Of a DNA stretch of 64,000 bases, positions 1 through 9,143 are shown one piece after another (within the stretch, counting starts at the first letter, position 1; each line of letters begins with the position of its first letter). The stretch spans positions 2,575,501 through 2,639,500 of the forward strand of contig NZ_CP083951.1 of NCBI RefSeq assembly GCF_006440675.2, in the 5' to 3' direction. The position numbers and the translations under genes are program-made. The DNA comes from Mesorhizobium sp. B2-8-5 (GTDB lineage: Bacteria > Pseudomonadota > Alphaproteobacteria > Rhizobiales > Rhizobiaceae). The notes under the pieces were generated by a model, which was not told where the DNA came from, did not search any database, and saw nothing but the letters and a program-made list of their open reading frames with translations.

Positions 1-28
1 TCTCCCACACGGGGAGAAGGAAAAGGCG
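1..28. repeat. Palindrome fragment at window edge
   Basis: The first bases contain CTCCC and GGGAG arms, which form a short hairpin just beyond the uvrB stop codon. It resembles the CTTCTCCCC / GGGGAGAAG palindromes near 56.69 kb. It is cut by the window edge, so its full length is unknown. It could be the uvrB terminator or part of an interspersed repeat. Confidence 0.3.
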
Positions 29-3000
29 CTACTGCCCCGGCCGACCAGTCTTGCCCGGCCGGCGTTTCTGGCGGCGCTCGTCGGCTGGATCCTCGTAGGA
101 GCCGATGCCGGCGCGCTGGCGGACGATGGGTTTGTCGTCGCGTTCCTTCGCGCCCCCCTCTGTCCTGCCGGACATTTCGCCCCCAGGGGGGGAGATCGGC
201 TGCGGCTTAGCCGGCTTCTTGCCTTCGACGGGCTTCTCGGTGCGGCGCACCGTCATCTCGTCAAGCGAGTTCTTGCGGAACAGCGGTTTGCTGCGGTCGC
301 CGGGAATGCCGAAATCGGAACCATGCGCTTCCTGCGCGCTCTGCTTCTTGAACAGCGAACGCGAGACGGCGCCGGCCGGGGTCGTCATGTCGGTGCCGGG
401 GCCCATGTCGTCGATTGACGGCTTGGCGAAAAGCGGCTTCTTCACCGGCACGGCACCGTCGGCGCCCATCTCGTCGAGATGCGGCTTGCGGAACAGGTTG
501 GGCCGGGCAGCTTTGGCCGCTTCGTCGGCGGCACGCGCTTCATCGAGCTTGCGGAACCGCTCCTGTTCCTCGACCGTACGATGTTTGGCCACGCCCTTGT
601 TGTGCTTGCCCTTTTCGCGGCCCGATGCAGGACTTTGCCCTTCCACCTCGCGCGCCAGCGGATCGTCGGAGATGGCGAGCTCCATCTCGCGCAGCCGCTT
701 GATCTCGTCGCGGACGCGCGCCGCCTTCTCGAAGTCGAGATTGGCGGCGGCATCGCGCATCTGCTTGTCCAACGCCTCGAGATGGGTCTTGAGGTTGTTG
801 CCGATCATCGCCCCGGCATCGTCGGTGAACTGCGAGATGTCGGCGCGGACATGGTCCTTCTCGTAGACCGAGTCGAGGATGTCGGCGATGCGCGACTTGA
901 CCGATTCCGGCGTGATGCCGTTGGCGAGATTCCACTCCATCTGCTTCTCGCGGCGGCGGTTGGTCTCGGCCATCGCCCGCTCCATCGAGCCGGTGATCTG
1001 GTCGGCGTAGAGGATGACCTTGCCATCGACGTTACGGGCGGCGCGGCCGATGGTCTGGATCAGTGAGGTTTCCGAACGCAGGAAACCTTCCTTGTCGGCA
1101 TCGAGAATCGCTACGAAGCCGCATTCGGGAATGTCGAGGCCTTCGCGCAACAGGTTGATGCCGACCAGCACGTCGAAGGCGCCGAGGCGCAGATCGCGCA
1201 GGATCTCGATACGCTCCAGCGTGTCGATATCGGAATGCATGTAGCGGACGCGGATGCCGTTCTCATGCAGGTATTCGGTGAGGTCCTCGGCCATGCGCTT
1301 GGTCAGCACTGTGACCAGCGTGCGGTAGCCGGCCCTTGTCGTGTCGCGGATCTCGCCGACGACGTCGTCGACCTGGCTCTTGGCCGGACGCACCTCGACC
1401 GGCGGGTCGATCAGGCCGGTCGGGCGGATGACCTGCTCGGCGAAGACGCCGCCGGACTGGTCGAGTTCCCAACTGCCCGGCGTCGCCGAAACCGCCACCG
1501 ACAGCGGGCGCATGGCGTCCCATTCCTCGAAGCGAAGCGGCCGGTTGTCCATGCAGGAAGGCAGGCGGAAACCGTACTCGGCCAAGGTCGCCTTGCGGCG
1601 GAAGTCGCCGCGATACATGCCGCCGATCTGCGGCACGGTAACGTGGCTTTCGTCGATGAAGACCAGCGCGTTGTCGGGAATGTATTCGAACAAGGTTGGC
1701 GGCGGATCGCCCGGCTGGCGTCCGGTTAGATAGCGCGAATAGTTTTCGATGCCGGCGCAGGAACCGGTCGCCTCAAGCATCTCCAGGTCGAAGCGGGTGC
1801 GCTGCTCCAGCCGCTGCGCCTCCAGCAGGCGGCCAGCCTTTTCAAGCTCTTGCAAGCGAAGCTTGAGCTCTTCCTTGATAGACTTGATGGCTTGATTCAA
1901 GGTCGGGCGCGGCGTCACATAGTGCGAATTGGCGTAGATCTTGACGCTTTTCAGCTCGCCGGTCTTCTGGCCGGTCAGCGGGTCGAACTCGGTGATGGAC
2001 TCGATCTCGTCGCCGAACATCGAGATGCGCCAGGCGCGGTCTTCCAGGTGGGCCGGGAAGATCTCGATGGTGTCGCCGCGCACGCGGAAGGAGCCGCGGA
2101 CGAAATTGATGTCCTGGCGCTTGTACTGCTGGGCGACGAGATCGGCGAGCAGGGCGCGCTGGTCGAGCCGGTCGCCAATCTGCATCTGGAAGGTCATCGC
2201 CGTATAGGTCTCGACCGAGCCGATACCGTAAATGCAGGACACCGAGGCGACGATGATGACGTCGTCGCGCTCGAGCAGCGAACGCGTCGCCGAATGGCGC
2301 ATGCGGTCGATCTGCTCGTTGATCGAGGATTCCTTTTCGATGAAGGTGTCGGTCCGGGGCACATAGGCCTCCGGCTGGTAATAGTCGTAGTAGGAGACGA
2401 AATACTCGACCGCGTTTTCGGGGAAGAATTTCTTGAACTCGGCATAGAGCTGCGCGGCCAGCGTCTTGTTGGGCGCCAGGATCAGGGCAGGACGCTGCGT
2501 TTCCTCGATCACCTTGGCCATGGTGAAGGTCTTGCCCGAGCCGGTGACCCCGAGAAGCACCTGGGTGCGGTCGTTGCTGCCGACGCCTTCGACGAGATCC
2601 TTGATCGCGGTCGGCTGGTCGCCGGCCGGCTCGAAATCCGACACCATCTTGATGGCGATGCCGCCTTCGGACTTTTCCGGGCGCTCGGGACGGTGCGGCG
2701 TCCAAAGCACGCCGTCCTTGTGCAGGGGATTGCCGGATTCGATCAGTGCCGACAGTGCTGCCACCGTGGCGGTTACGCCGCTGGACGTCATCGTCTCGGC
2801 TTCTTCCAGCGAGACGTCGAGGCCGGCGATCGGATTGAGGCCGGCCGCGGTGCGCTCGCGCGCCGACGCAGCGCCCCCCATCGAGGTGCCGCGCGCCGTG
2901 CGGCCGGGCGCCGACGAGCGCTCGGGGATCTTCTTCGGGACCTTCGCCTTCGGCTGCTTTTCCGCCTCGCGCTCAATCTGCCCGGCCCAATCGGAGATCG

Positions 3001-3163
3001 AGCCGGTCAGCGGCGCGCCGGAAAAGTCGGCCTGCGGCGCCTCGTCAAAACCACCGGGCTTCAGCGGCTCGGCGGCATCGAGGAATTCCGTCAGCGGACT
3101 GCGCCGCTTCGGCGCGTCATCTTGCGCCGGCGAAGGCGTCTTCTTGTCAGGATGTCTGGCCAT
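29..3163 (-). CDS. uvrB: Excinuclease ABC subunit B (UvrB)
   Basis: This is the damage-verifying helicase of nucleotide excision repair; it loads with UvrA and recruits UvrC in the cytoplasm. Visible motifs in order are Walker A ([10 protein letters not shown]), the damage-binding beta-hairpin ([12 protein letters not shown]), the DESH Walker B box, the helicase motif QTIGRAARN, and a UVR domain ([16 protein letters not shown]). The ATG at 3163 was chosen; a TTG at 3190 in the same frame would add nine residues. At about 1044 aa it is much longer than the roughly 670 aa of the E. coli protein. The excess is a disordered N-terminal extension of about 170 residues and a repetitive Lys/Pro-rich tail after the UVR domain with copies of a LF-K-Lys/Gln motif. 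Part of the tail derives from an interspersed repeat (151-197). Confidence 0.95.
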   Translation of the reverse strand: MARHPDKKTPSPAQDDAPKRRSPLTEFLDAAEPLKPGGFDEAPQADFSGAPLTGSISDWAGQIEREAEKQPKAKVPKKIPERSSAPGRTARGTSMGGAASARERTAAGLNPIAGLDVSLEEAETMTSSGVTATVAALSALIESGNPLHKDGVLWTPHRPERPEKSEGGIAIKMVSDFEPAGDQPTAIKDLVEGVGSNDRTQVLLGVTGSGKTFTMAKVIEETQRPALILAPNKTLAAQLYAEFKKFFPENAVEYFVSYYDYYQPEAYVPRTDTFIEKESSINEQIDRMRHSATRSLLERDDVIIVASVSCIYGIGSVETYTAMTFQMQIGDRLDQRALLADLVAQQYKRQDINFVRGSFRVRGDTIEIFPAHLEDRAWRISMFGDEIESITEFDPLTGQKTGELKSVKIYANSHYVTPRPTLNQAIKSIKEELKLRLQELEKAGRLLEAQRLEQRTRFDLEMLEATGSCAGIENYSRYLTGRQPGDPPPTLFEYIPDNALVFIDESHVTVPQIGGMYRGDFRRKATLAEYGFRLPSCMDNRPLRFEEWDAMRPLSVAVSATPGSWELDQSGGVFAEQVIRPTGLIDPPVEVRPAKSQVDDVVGEIRDTTRAGYRTLVTVLTKRMAEDLTEYLHENGIRVRYMHSDIDTLERIEILRDLRLGAFDVLVGINLLREGLDIPECGFVAILDADKEGFLRSETSLIQTIGRAARNVDGKVILYADQITGSMERAMAETNRRREKQMEWNLANGITPESVKSRIADILDSVYEKDHVRADISQFTDDAGAMIGNNLKTHLEALDKQMRDAAANLDFEKAARVRDEIKRLREMELAISDDPLAREVEGQSPASGREKGKHNKGVAKHRTVEEQERFRKLDEARAADEAAKAARPNLFRKPHLDEMGADGAVPVKKPLFAKPSIDDMGPGTDMTTPAGAVSRSLFKKQSAQEAHGSDFGIPGDRSKPLFRKNSLDEMTVRRTEKPVEGKKPAKPQPISPPGGEMSGRTEGGAKERDDKPIVRQRAGIGSYEDPADERRQKRRPGKTGRPGQ
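151..197 (-). repeat. Palindromic element fragment inside uvrB
   Basis: Bases 151-175 are identical to 56481-56505, the left end of an intergenic palindromic element, and the similarity continues imperfectly through a GGGGAGAT core to about 197. Here the sequence is read in frame within uvrB and encodes [17 protein letters not shown] in the C-terminal tail. The right half of the intergenic element is missing from uvrB. Confidence 0.7.
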
Positions 3164-3262
3164 GACCGGAATATGGGTGGACTCGGCCAAAATGGAAAGA
3201 GCCGAGTGAAACGGCGCCGGCCGCGCGCGGACGCTGCTGACAGCAGGCTGTCAGGAGAGGCG

Positions 3263-4198
3263 TCATGACGTAGCGAGCTGGGGATCGCTGGCGTCCGCTG
3301 TCGCGGTCGAGGCAAGTGCCGCGGCGATGGCGGCGGCGCGGCGGGCCTTGGGTCCATCCACCGGCCAGACCAGACGGCGCCTGATGGTCAATGCCGGAAT
3401 CTCGCTGGCAATCTCGACGAGCTGCCCGGAGCGGAAATGCTGTCTCAGTACCAGTTCGCTGGCGAGCAGCGCGCCCATCCCGGAGATCGCGGCCTGCGCG
3501 GCCAGTACGGTCAAGGGGAACCGCGGTCCGTGGTCGATGTTCTTGCGCTGTCGGCCGGCGGCGGTGAACCAGTTCTCCCATGTGGGATAGACGTCGTCGC
3601 CCATGGTCTGATCGATATGCAGCAGAGGCAGGCGGTCGAGCATCCCGGCGCCGTCCCGGTCGGAGCGGTTCCCGATCAACGCCGGGGCGCAGGCCGGGAC
3701 TACCCTTTCGGTGAAGAGCTCGGCCGAAGCGAGGTGCTTCGCCGAGCTGTTGCGGTAGCTGATGGCGAGGTCGATGCCTTCCTCCAGCATCGAATCCAAC
3801 GCGATCGACACGACGACGCGCACATCCAGCCTGCCGAGAGCCGCGCGGACATTGCCAAGGCGCGGCGCCAGCCAAAGCGAGGCGAAGGACGGATCGGCCG
3901 CGACGGTGAACGTATCGGCGCGGCGCTCGAAACGCAGCCGCCGCAGCCCGGACGCCAGCGCGTCGAAGCCGCGGTCGATGTCGGGCAGCGCCGCTTCGGC
4001 GATGCGCGTGAGCGCGATGCCGTTGCCCTCGCGCCTGACCAGCTTGACGCCAAGCCGATCCTCCAACTGCCGCAACTGATGGCCGACGGCGCCCGGCGTG
4101 ACACCGAGCTCGTCGGCGGCGCGCGTGAGACTGCCGGTGCGCGCGGCGGCGGCGAGCGCCCGCAAAGCCGACAAAGGGAGGTGGCGAAGAAACATCAT
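3263..4198 (-). CDS. LysR-family transcriptional regulator, GcvA-like
   Basis: DNA-binding regulator of 311 aa. The N-terminal winged helix starts MMFLRHLPLSALRAL and contains the recognition region GSLTRAADELGVTPGAVGHQ, followed by a periplasmic-binding-like effector domain (TVAADPSFASLWLAPRL). The VTPGAVGHQLRQLE pattern is typical of the GcvA/AmpR branch. It is transcribed away from the dioxygenase gene at 4298, and about 100 bp lie between the two starts. That layout and a palindrome at 4229-4240 suggest it controls the dioxygenase and itself; the effector is unknown. Two adjacent ATG codons (4198, 4195) are possible starts. Confidence 0.9.
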   Translation of the reverse strand: MMFLRHLPLSALRALAAAARTGSLTRAADELGVTPGAVGHQLRQLEDRLGVKLVRREGNGIALTRIAEAALPDIDRGFDALASGLRRLRFERRADTFTVAADPSFASLWLAPRLGNVRAALGRLDVRVVVSIALDSMLEEGIDLAISYRNSSAKHLASAELFTERVVPACAPALIGNRSDRDGAGMLDRLPLLHIDQTMGDDVYPTWENWFTAAGRQRKNIDHGPRFPLTVLAAQAAISGMGALLASELVLRQHFRSGQLVEIASEIPALTIRRRLVWPVDGPKARRAAAIAAALASTATADASDPQLATS

Positions 4199-4228
4199 GG
4201 ATTGAGCTTACCTCAAAACTTACGAAAA

Positions 4229-4240
4229 CAAACTCGTTTG
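4229..4240. promoter_or_regulatory. Candidate LysR operator palindrome
   Basis: CAAAC-TC-GTTTG is a perfect inverted repeat in the intergenic region between the divergent LysR gene and the dioxygenase gene. Its position fits a LysR-type binding site, but no footprint-like extended motif can be confirmed by eye. Confidence 0.4.
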
Positions 4241-4297
4241 CTATGTGGGCTACCGCCGACCTAGCGTTGAAGCCAGCTCAACTTAGGATGCCAAGTC

Positions 4298-5521
4298 ATG
4301 CTCGATATGCAAACGCAGTCCATTCCCGTTAATCAGGCTTTTGCGCCGCCCTGCTCGCTCCGATCGATGCGCAACGAGGGAGCACGCATCGCGGTCGAAT
4401 TCGACGACGGCAGCGCCGGCAGGCTGTCGATGCGCTGGCTGCGGCTTGCCTGCGAATGCGAGATATGCGGCGACACCGCTTCCGGAAAGCGCTGGCTGAC
4501 GCCCGCCGACGTTCCCGCCGATATCCGGGCGACGTCGGTCGAAATCTCGTCCGACGGGACAATGGATGTGGTCTGGCAGGACGGCCATGCCTCCCGTTTC
4601 GCGGCGGGCTTTCTGGCTGTCTATGCCGGACGGGTCGGCGATTTCGGCGCGCCACGCTTCCATCCGAAACTGTGGAACAGCGATCTCTCGAGGCGGCTCG
4701 GTCGCTTCGCCTTCGATGCCGTGGTCGAGGACGACGAGGCGCTTTTCCACTCGCTGCGCGCCTTGCGCGACCACGGCGTCGCCATGCTGACCGGCGTTCC
4801 GGCCGAGCCCGAGGCGACGCTGCGTGTCGCCGGCCGCTACGGTCCGGTGCGCGAGACCAGCTACGGCAAGGTCTTCGATCTCATCTCACGACCTGACGCG
4901 CGGGTGGCCGGAGAGACGGCGCGGGCGCAGATCCCGCACACGGACGAGCCGTTCCGCTATTCGCCGCCGGGCTTCATCTTTTTCCATGCCATCAGGACCG
5001 GCGCCGGCAGCGGCGGCACATCGCTGATGGTCGACGGTTTTCAGGTCGCCGAACAGATGCGCACGAACACGCCTCATTTGTTCGACCTGCTGACCCGGCA
5101 TGGCGTGACATTCCATCGCGAGCACGCCGGCGACGTGTTCTTCAGCGCCGAGGCGCATGTCATCAGCCTAGACGCGACCGGCGCCGTCACCGGCATGCGC
5201 TTCAACGATCGCTGCCTGGCGCCGCAGGCCGGCGCCGTCGACGAGATCGATGGGCTGATCGAGGCGCTTGCCGAGCTGACGCGGCTGATCTGCGATCCGG
5301 CGAACCAGTTCCGGCACCAGCTGCAGCCCGGCGAGGTGCTGGTCTTCGACAATCAGCGGGTCCTGCACGGGCGCACCGAATTCGATCCGACATTGGCGGT
5401 CCGCCACCTCAGAAGCTGCAACCTCGACCGTGACGGCGTCCACAGCGCGTTCCGCACGCTGGCCCGTCGCTTCGCGCCGCAAGAGGCACAGGCGGTGCTT
5501 TACCAGGGGGCTATTCTTTAG
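4298..5521 (+). CDS. Gamma-butyrobetaine hydroxylase-like Fe(II)/2-oxoglutarate dioxygenase
   Basis: The N-terminal domain (about residues 20-110) is of the GBBH-like/DUF971 type with clustered cysteines (CECEIC, C52, C54, C57) that usually bind zinc. The TauD-type catalytic domain follows, with the iron ligands H214-x-D216 (IPHTDEP) and the distal His in DNQRVLHGRTEF, then the 2-oxoglutarate-binding Arg in VRHLRSCN. Total length (407 aa) matches gamma-butyrobetaine and trimethyllysine dioxygenases. The reaction would be an oxidative hydroxylation in the cytoplasm. Substrate is not fixed by the sequence: carnitine biosynthesis is the textbook role, but bacterial members are diverse. Probably regulated by the divergent LysR gene. 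Confidence 0.85.
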   Translation: MLDMQTQSIPVNQAFAPPCSLRSMRNEGARIAVEFDDGSAGRLSMRWLRLACECEICGDTASGKRWLTPADVPADIRATSVEISSDGTMDVVWQDGHASRFAAGFLAVYAGRVGDFGAPRFHPKLWNSDLSRRLGRFAFDAVVEDDEALFHSLRALRDHGVAMLTGVPAEPEATLRVAGRYGPVRETSYGKVFDLISRPDARVAGETARAQIPHTDEPFRYSPPGFIFFHAIRTGAGSGGTSLMVDGFQVAEQMRTNTPHLFDLLTRHGVTFHREHAGDVFFSAEAHVISLDATGAVTGMRFNDRCLAPQAGAVDEIDGLIEALAELTRLICDPANQFRHQLQPGEVLVFDNQRVLHGRTEFDPTLAVRHLRSCNLDRDGVHSAFRTLARRFAPQEAQAVLYQGAIL

Positions 5522-5537
5522 CCTGTGGGATAGGTCC

Positions 5538-6788
5538 TCAGTTGAACCACAGCGCGAAAGTCAGGAAACCGGCGCCGCCGAATTCGCGCTGGATCTGGTC
5601 GAAATCGTCACCGGCGAGGATCCTGCCGCTTTCGAGATAAGGCGCGATGCCGGGGCCGGTGATCGAGAGCACGAGGTCGAAAGGTTTCGGCTCGTCGAAG
5701 AAGCGCTTCATGTTGATGCCCCTGCCGGTGACGCGGAAATGCGGCAGCAGCACGCGGCCTTCCAGAAGATCCTCGGCCATGGTCAGCGCGGCGAGCCAGG
5801 CGGTCACCTGCTGCTCGCCGACCTCGAGGCCGGTCAGCGGATTGACGCCTTTCTGCTGCGGTCCAGGCAGCCATTCGCGGTCATTGTCGGTCTCGGCCAG
5901 GATCGCTTTCCAGTCCTCGCGCGACAGCCGGATCATCTCCAGCAAGTGGCGGCGCGCGGCCCGCCGGCGCTCCGGCTCGACCACCGGCCAGTTGACGAGG
6001 TGCACCAGCGAGACGAAGTCGGCGAAGCGCCATTCCGAGGCGAACATGTTGCCGCTCATGCCGCCGTCCAGTGGCACAAGCGTATCCTGCAGCGGCAGTT
6101 TCGCGCGGGGGAACAGCATGTGGAAGGAGCCGTCGAACATGCCCTTGAAGTCATGCGCCAGCCAGAAATCGGCCTGCGCCATCAGGAACTCGGCATAGCC
6201 TTGCAGCCAGAAGCCGTCGGCGCGGTCGAAGCGGAAGGTCAACGAGGGTGCTGCATCGCTGGTGTCGATGCTGCCATGGGCGAGCGAGGCCATGATGGCG
6301 GCAATGCTTTCGTCGGGAGCGAGCTTGCCATCCTCGTTGAGGTCGATGCCGACGCGGGTGAGGTCGACGACCATGCCGATATCGGCATCGGCCGGCACCG
6401 AGCCCAGCGTTGCAGCGGATTTTTCCAGCCGGTCACGGAAGGCGACAAGGATGGCGCGGAATTCTTCATAGGTCAGCGGTTGCGGGTTGGGATTGTCCGG
6501 CACGGGCAATTGCATCAGCGGGAGCATGAAGGATTTCGGGCTCTCGAACCCATGCCGATGCAGGCCGGTGGCGAGGAGTTCCAAGGCGGTGAAGAATTCG
6601 CCGGCGCCCGCGGCATAGGCCGCTGCCGGGTCCCTGGCCGCTGTCGCCTCCAGCGTCGACAGCGCCGCGTTGCGGTCGGCAACGCTCTTCGCCTCAAACA
6701 TGGACTTGGCCGCGTCCGGAATCTCCGCCCACGCGAAGGATGCCGGCAGGAATGCAAACAAGGCTGCTGCAAGGGTCGCTCTACGCAT
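5538..6788 (-). CDS. Secreted protein with EF-hand-like loop, unknown function
   Basis: A signal peptide (MRRATLAAALFAFLPASFAWA) is followed by a mature part of about 395 residues with no family I recognise with certainty. Near residue 155 the stretch DLNEDGKLAPDE matches an EF-hand calcium loop (D-x-N-x-D-G-x-L-x-x-D-E). The rest is helical with conserved-looking aromatic segments (DRADGFWLQGYAEFLMAQADFWLAHDFKG) and ends LTFALWFN. The ATG at 6788 was preferred over 6794 because GGAGGG lies 8 bases upstream of it. It is convergent with the dioxygenase gene and divergent from capA. Confidence 0.75.
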   Translation of the reverse strand: MRRATLAAALFAFLPASFAWAEIPDAAKSMFEAKSVADRNAALSTLEATAARDPAAAYAAGAGEFFTALELLATGLHRHGFESPKSFMLPLMQLPVPDNPNPQPLTYEEFRAILVAFRDRLEKSAATLGSVPADADIGMVVDLTRVGIDLNEDGKLAPDESIAAIMASLAHGSIDTSDAAPSLTFRFDRADGFWLQGYAEFLMAQADFWLAHDFKGMFDGSFHMLFPRAKLPLQDTLVPLDGGMSGNMFASEWRFADFVSLVHLVNWPVVEPERRRAARRHLLEMIRLSREDWKAILAETDNDREWLPGPQQKGVNPLTGLEVGEQQVTAWLAALTMAEDLLEGRVLLPHFRVTGRGINMKRFFDEPKPFDLVLSITGPGIAPYLESGRILAGDDFDQIQREFGGAGFLTFALWFN

Positions 6789-6938
6789 CGTCATTGCCCT
6801 CCACTCATGCCGCGAGCATACACGTATTTGGCTCGAGGCGTTCTCCGGTCCTCCAGATCAGCGGGTCCGTTTTCGCAATGGCGCCCGGCTTCAACCGGCC
6901 TGTCAGACAGTCTACACAGGGCGAAACTGGACCTGCCC

Positions 6939-7985
6939 GTGTCGAATTATCCGCTTTCCTACAAACTGTCGTGGCTGCCGCGCCTGCTGCGACCGTCGCT
7001 TGCCGGCGACCGGGACGGTTTCGCGGCGCCGGCGGCGACGCTGATCGATCCGCAGCCAACGCGGAAGGTGCGGCTGGCGTTCGTCGGCGACATTTCGGCA
7101 GTCGCCAATCGCGATGCGCCGGAATGCGATCCGGCGATCGCCGCGCTGCTTTCATCTGCCGACCTCGTGGTCGGCAATTGCGAAAGCCCGATCGTCGAAC
7201 GCCCACGTGCCGCGATCGGCACGTGGCTCGGCACGCATCATGCGATGCGCGAGCGCTTCCTGGCCGATGCGCTTGCAACCGCCGGCATCGCGCGCGACAG
7301 GCTCGTGCTGTCCCTGGCTAACAATCATGTGCTCGACCAGGGGATTGCCGGTTTCGAGGAAACGCTCGCGGCGCTGAACCGGCTCGGGATCCGGACCATC
7401 GGCACGGTTGCGGGCGGACCGGTCCAGCGTCATGCGGCCGGATCGCTGACGATCGGCTTTGCGGCCTTCACGCTGTGGCGCAACACGGATGCCGCGCCGT
7501 TCGAGGAACGCATCTCGATGCGCAGCGATCCCGCCGAATGGCCGCGCAACGCTTCCGGCATCGACTTGCTTTGCGCGGTGCCGCACTGGGACTGGGAGTT
7601 CCGGCATTTTCCACGGCCGGCGACGCGGGCGTTGGCGAGGCGACTGGCGGATCGCGGCGCCCAGCTGATCGCCGGGCATCACGCGCATGTTTTGCAGCCC
7701 ATCGAGCGCATCGGCGACAGCTTCGTCGCCTATGGGCTCGGCGATTTTCTCGGCACCGCCTTTGCCAGACTGCCATGGCCGGCACGCGTCGGCTCGATAT
7801 TCGTTGTCGATGTCAGCGCCGATCCGGCCACGCGCGGCGCCATCGCCGCCTACAAGATGCACTTCTTCATGCGGCTGCGGGCAGGCAGCCATGAGCGGCT
7901 GGTGCCGGTGGAGGCGCTCGACGGGGCGCCCAAGTCGCGGGTAACGGACCGGCTGGCGACGATTTTCCCAGCCTTGCGGAACTAG
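6939..7985 (+). CDS. CapA-family protein (metallophosphatase fold)
   Basis: Members of the CapA / PGA_cap family resemble calcineurin-like phosphoesterases and include poly-gamma-glutamate capsule proteins. Visible conserved blocks are FVGDISA, NCESPIVE, SLANNHVLDQG, VPHWDWEF, and GHHAHVLQPIE followed by YGLGDFLG. The family His-Trp-Gly-x-Glu block is varied here to HWDWEF. The chosen start is GTG at 6939, where similarity begins; an in-frame ATG at 6807 would add 44 residues that look non-conserved. No signal peptide is evident, so the substrate and location are uncertain. Its stop codon lies in the stem of repeat copy A. Confidence 0.8.
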   Translation: MSNYPLSYKLSWLPRLLRPSLAGDRDGFAAPAATLIDPQPTRKVRLAFVGDISAVANRDAPECDPAIAALLSSADLVVGNCESPIVERPRAAIGTWLGTHHAMRERFLADALATAGIARDRLVLSLANNHVLDQGIAGFEETLAALNRLGIRTIGTVAGGPVQRHAAGSLTIGFAAFTLWRNTDAAPFEERISMRSDPAEWPRNASGIDLLCAVPHWDWEFRHFPRPATRALARRLADRGAQLIAGHHAHVLQPIERIGDSFVAYGLGDFLGTAFARLPWPARVGSIFVVDVSADPATRGAIAAYKMHFFMRLRAGSHERLVPVEALDGAPKSRVTDRLATIFPALRN

Positions 7986-8085
7986 GGCAGTTCTTCGTTT
8001 CACGGAAACGACGAACTGCCCTAGCTATTTGTTTTGACGCAATTCCGGACGGAAAACCGTTTCACACTTTTCCTGGAATTGCTCT
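7983..8085. repeat. Interspersed palindromic repeat, copy A
   Basis: Two parts: a long hairpin (arms of about 20 bp around a 3-base loop, one mismatch, including the capA stop), then a conserved block beginning ACGCAATTCCGGACGGAA and ending TTCCTGGAATTGCTC, whose ends are themselves inverted (AATTCC-GGA / TCC-GGAATT). The same arrangement recurs at 43637-43757 and 49887-50012. Confidence 0.85.
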
Positions 8086-8168
8086 GGCCGCCGGTCGCCG
8101 CGAGCGCAGGCGACTTTCGCGCAAAAGCCGCTATCATGGCCGCATCTCAGCGGCGGCCGGGGGTGGCC

Positions 8169-9140
8169 ATGGAAGCAGTGGATTTCATGCCGAGCGAAGC
8201 GGCGATCGCAGGCATCAGGCGCGGCATCGAGGACTATGAGGCGAAACGGGCGTCAGCCCAAAAACAGGTCCGCTGGCGGGTGCCCGTGTTCGTCGGCCTG
8301 GCCGTCGTCTTCATCGCGCTCATTGCCTGGCTGTTCAACGCCGCCGCCGATCCTCACGAACAGTGGCTCTCCACGCCGCATGTCTTTCTCTATCTTGGCG
8401 GCATGGCCGCGGCGGTGGTGCTCTATTTCCAGGCGCTGCGGCCGGCGACCCGGCTGCAGCAATCCTTCCGCGACACGCTGCTGCCGATGATCTTCGGCTT
8501 CGTGCGCGACGTGCGCTACCAGCACGGAACGCGGCCGAACTCCTTCGACAGGATGCCGCGCGAAACCGTCGGCGCTTTCAACCGCCAGAGCTTCGACGAC
8601 GTCATTTCCGGGCGCTATGAGGATTTTCCCTTCGAGCTCTACGAGGCCAAGCTCTGGGAAGGCTCCGGCAAAAGCGAGACGATCGCCTTCAAGGGCGTCA
8701 TCGTCGCCTTCGAGACCATCGAGCCGTTCCCGGGCACGCTGGTTGCCGCGCGCAAGGCCGGCAAGGTGGCGCATTTCTTCCGCGGCATGTTCGCCAGCAA
8801 GATGCAGGAGCTGTCCTCCGGCGTCGAAGACCTCGACGCCGCCTATGAATTCCGCACCGACAATGTCGAGGCGGCGCGGCCGCTGGTGACCGGCCGGATG
8901 GCGCGGGCGCTGACCTGGCTGCGCGAGACATGGCCCTACGACCAGGCGCGGGTGGCGCTCGGCGGCAGCGACGGCTTTCTGTTGATGCCGCGGTCGAAGA
9001 ACTTCTTCGAGTTGCCGGATATCTCGCAACCGATCGACTACAACATTCATGTCGCGCCGATGATCACCGATCTCGGCGCGATGCTGGCGACGGCGGCGCT
9101 GGTGCGCAAGATCGGCGCGAAGGACGAAGTGGCCGGATAG
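8169..9140 (+). CDS. DUF3137 membrane protein
   Basis: Protein of 323 aa with two membrane spans near the N-terminus (VPVFVGLAVVFIALIAWLF and VFLYLGGMAAAVVLYF), separated by a short loop, then a soluble domain of about 230 residues. That domain has the DUF3137 pattern: ISGRYEDFPFELYEAKL, IAFKGVIVAFET, FRTDNVEAARPL and a terminal half with SDGFLLMP. Function is unknown for the family. The ATG at 8169 is preferred to one at 8034 because it follows a G-rich ribosome binding site and the upstream part overlaps the repeat. It is convergent with the DUF2314 gene, 3 bp away. Confidence 0.8.
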   Translation: MEAVDFMPSEAAIAGIRRGIEDYEAKRASAQKQVRWRVPVFVGLAVVFIALIAWLFNAAADPHEQWLSTPHVFLYLGGMAAAVVLYFQALRPATRLQQSFRDTLLPMIFGFVRDVRYQHGTRPNSFDRMPRETVGAFNRQSFDDVISGRYEDFPFELYEAKLWEGSGKSETIAFKGVIVAFETIEPFPGTLVAARKAGKVAHFFRGMFASKMQELSSGVEDLDAAYEFRTDNVEAARPLVTGRMARALTWLRETWPYDQARVALGGSDGFLLMPRSKNFFELPDISQPIDYNIHVAPMITDLGAMLATAALVRKIGAKDEVAG

Positions 9141-9143
9141 GGT

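Noticed and set aside
1850..3268. Open frame of 472 codons opposite uvrB.
   Set aside because: Antisense shadow with no recognisable domain.
5430..6938. The frame of capA stays open for 1.5 kb upstream, antisense to the secreted protein gene.
   Set aside because: The upstream translation is Arg/Gly/His-rich shadow; conserved CapA sequence begins only near 6939.
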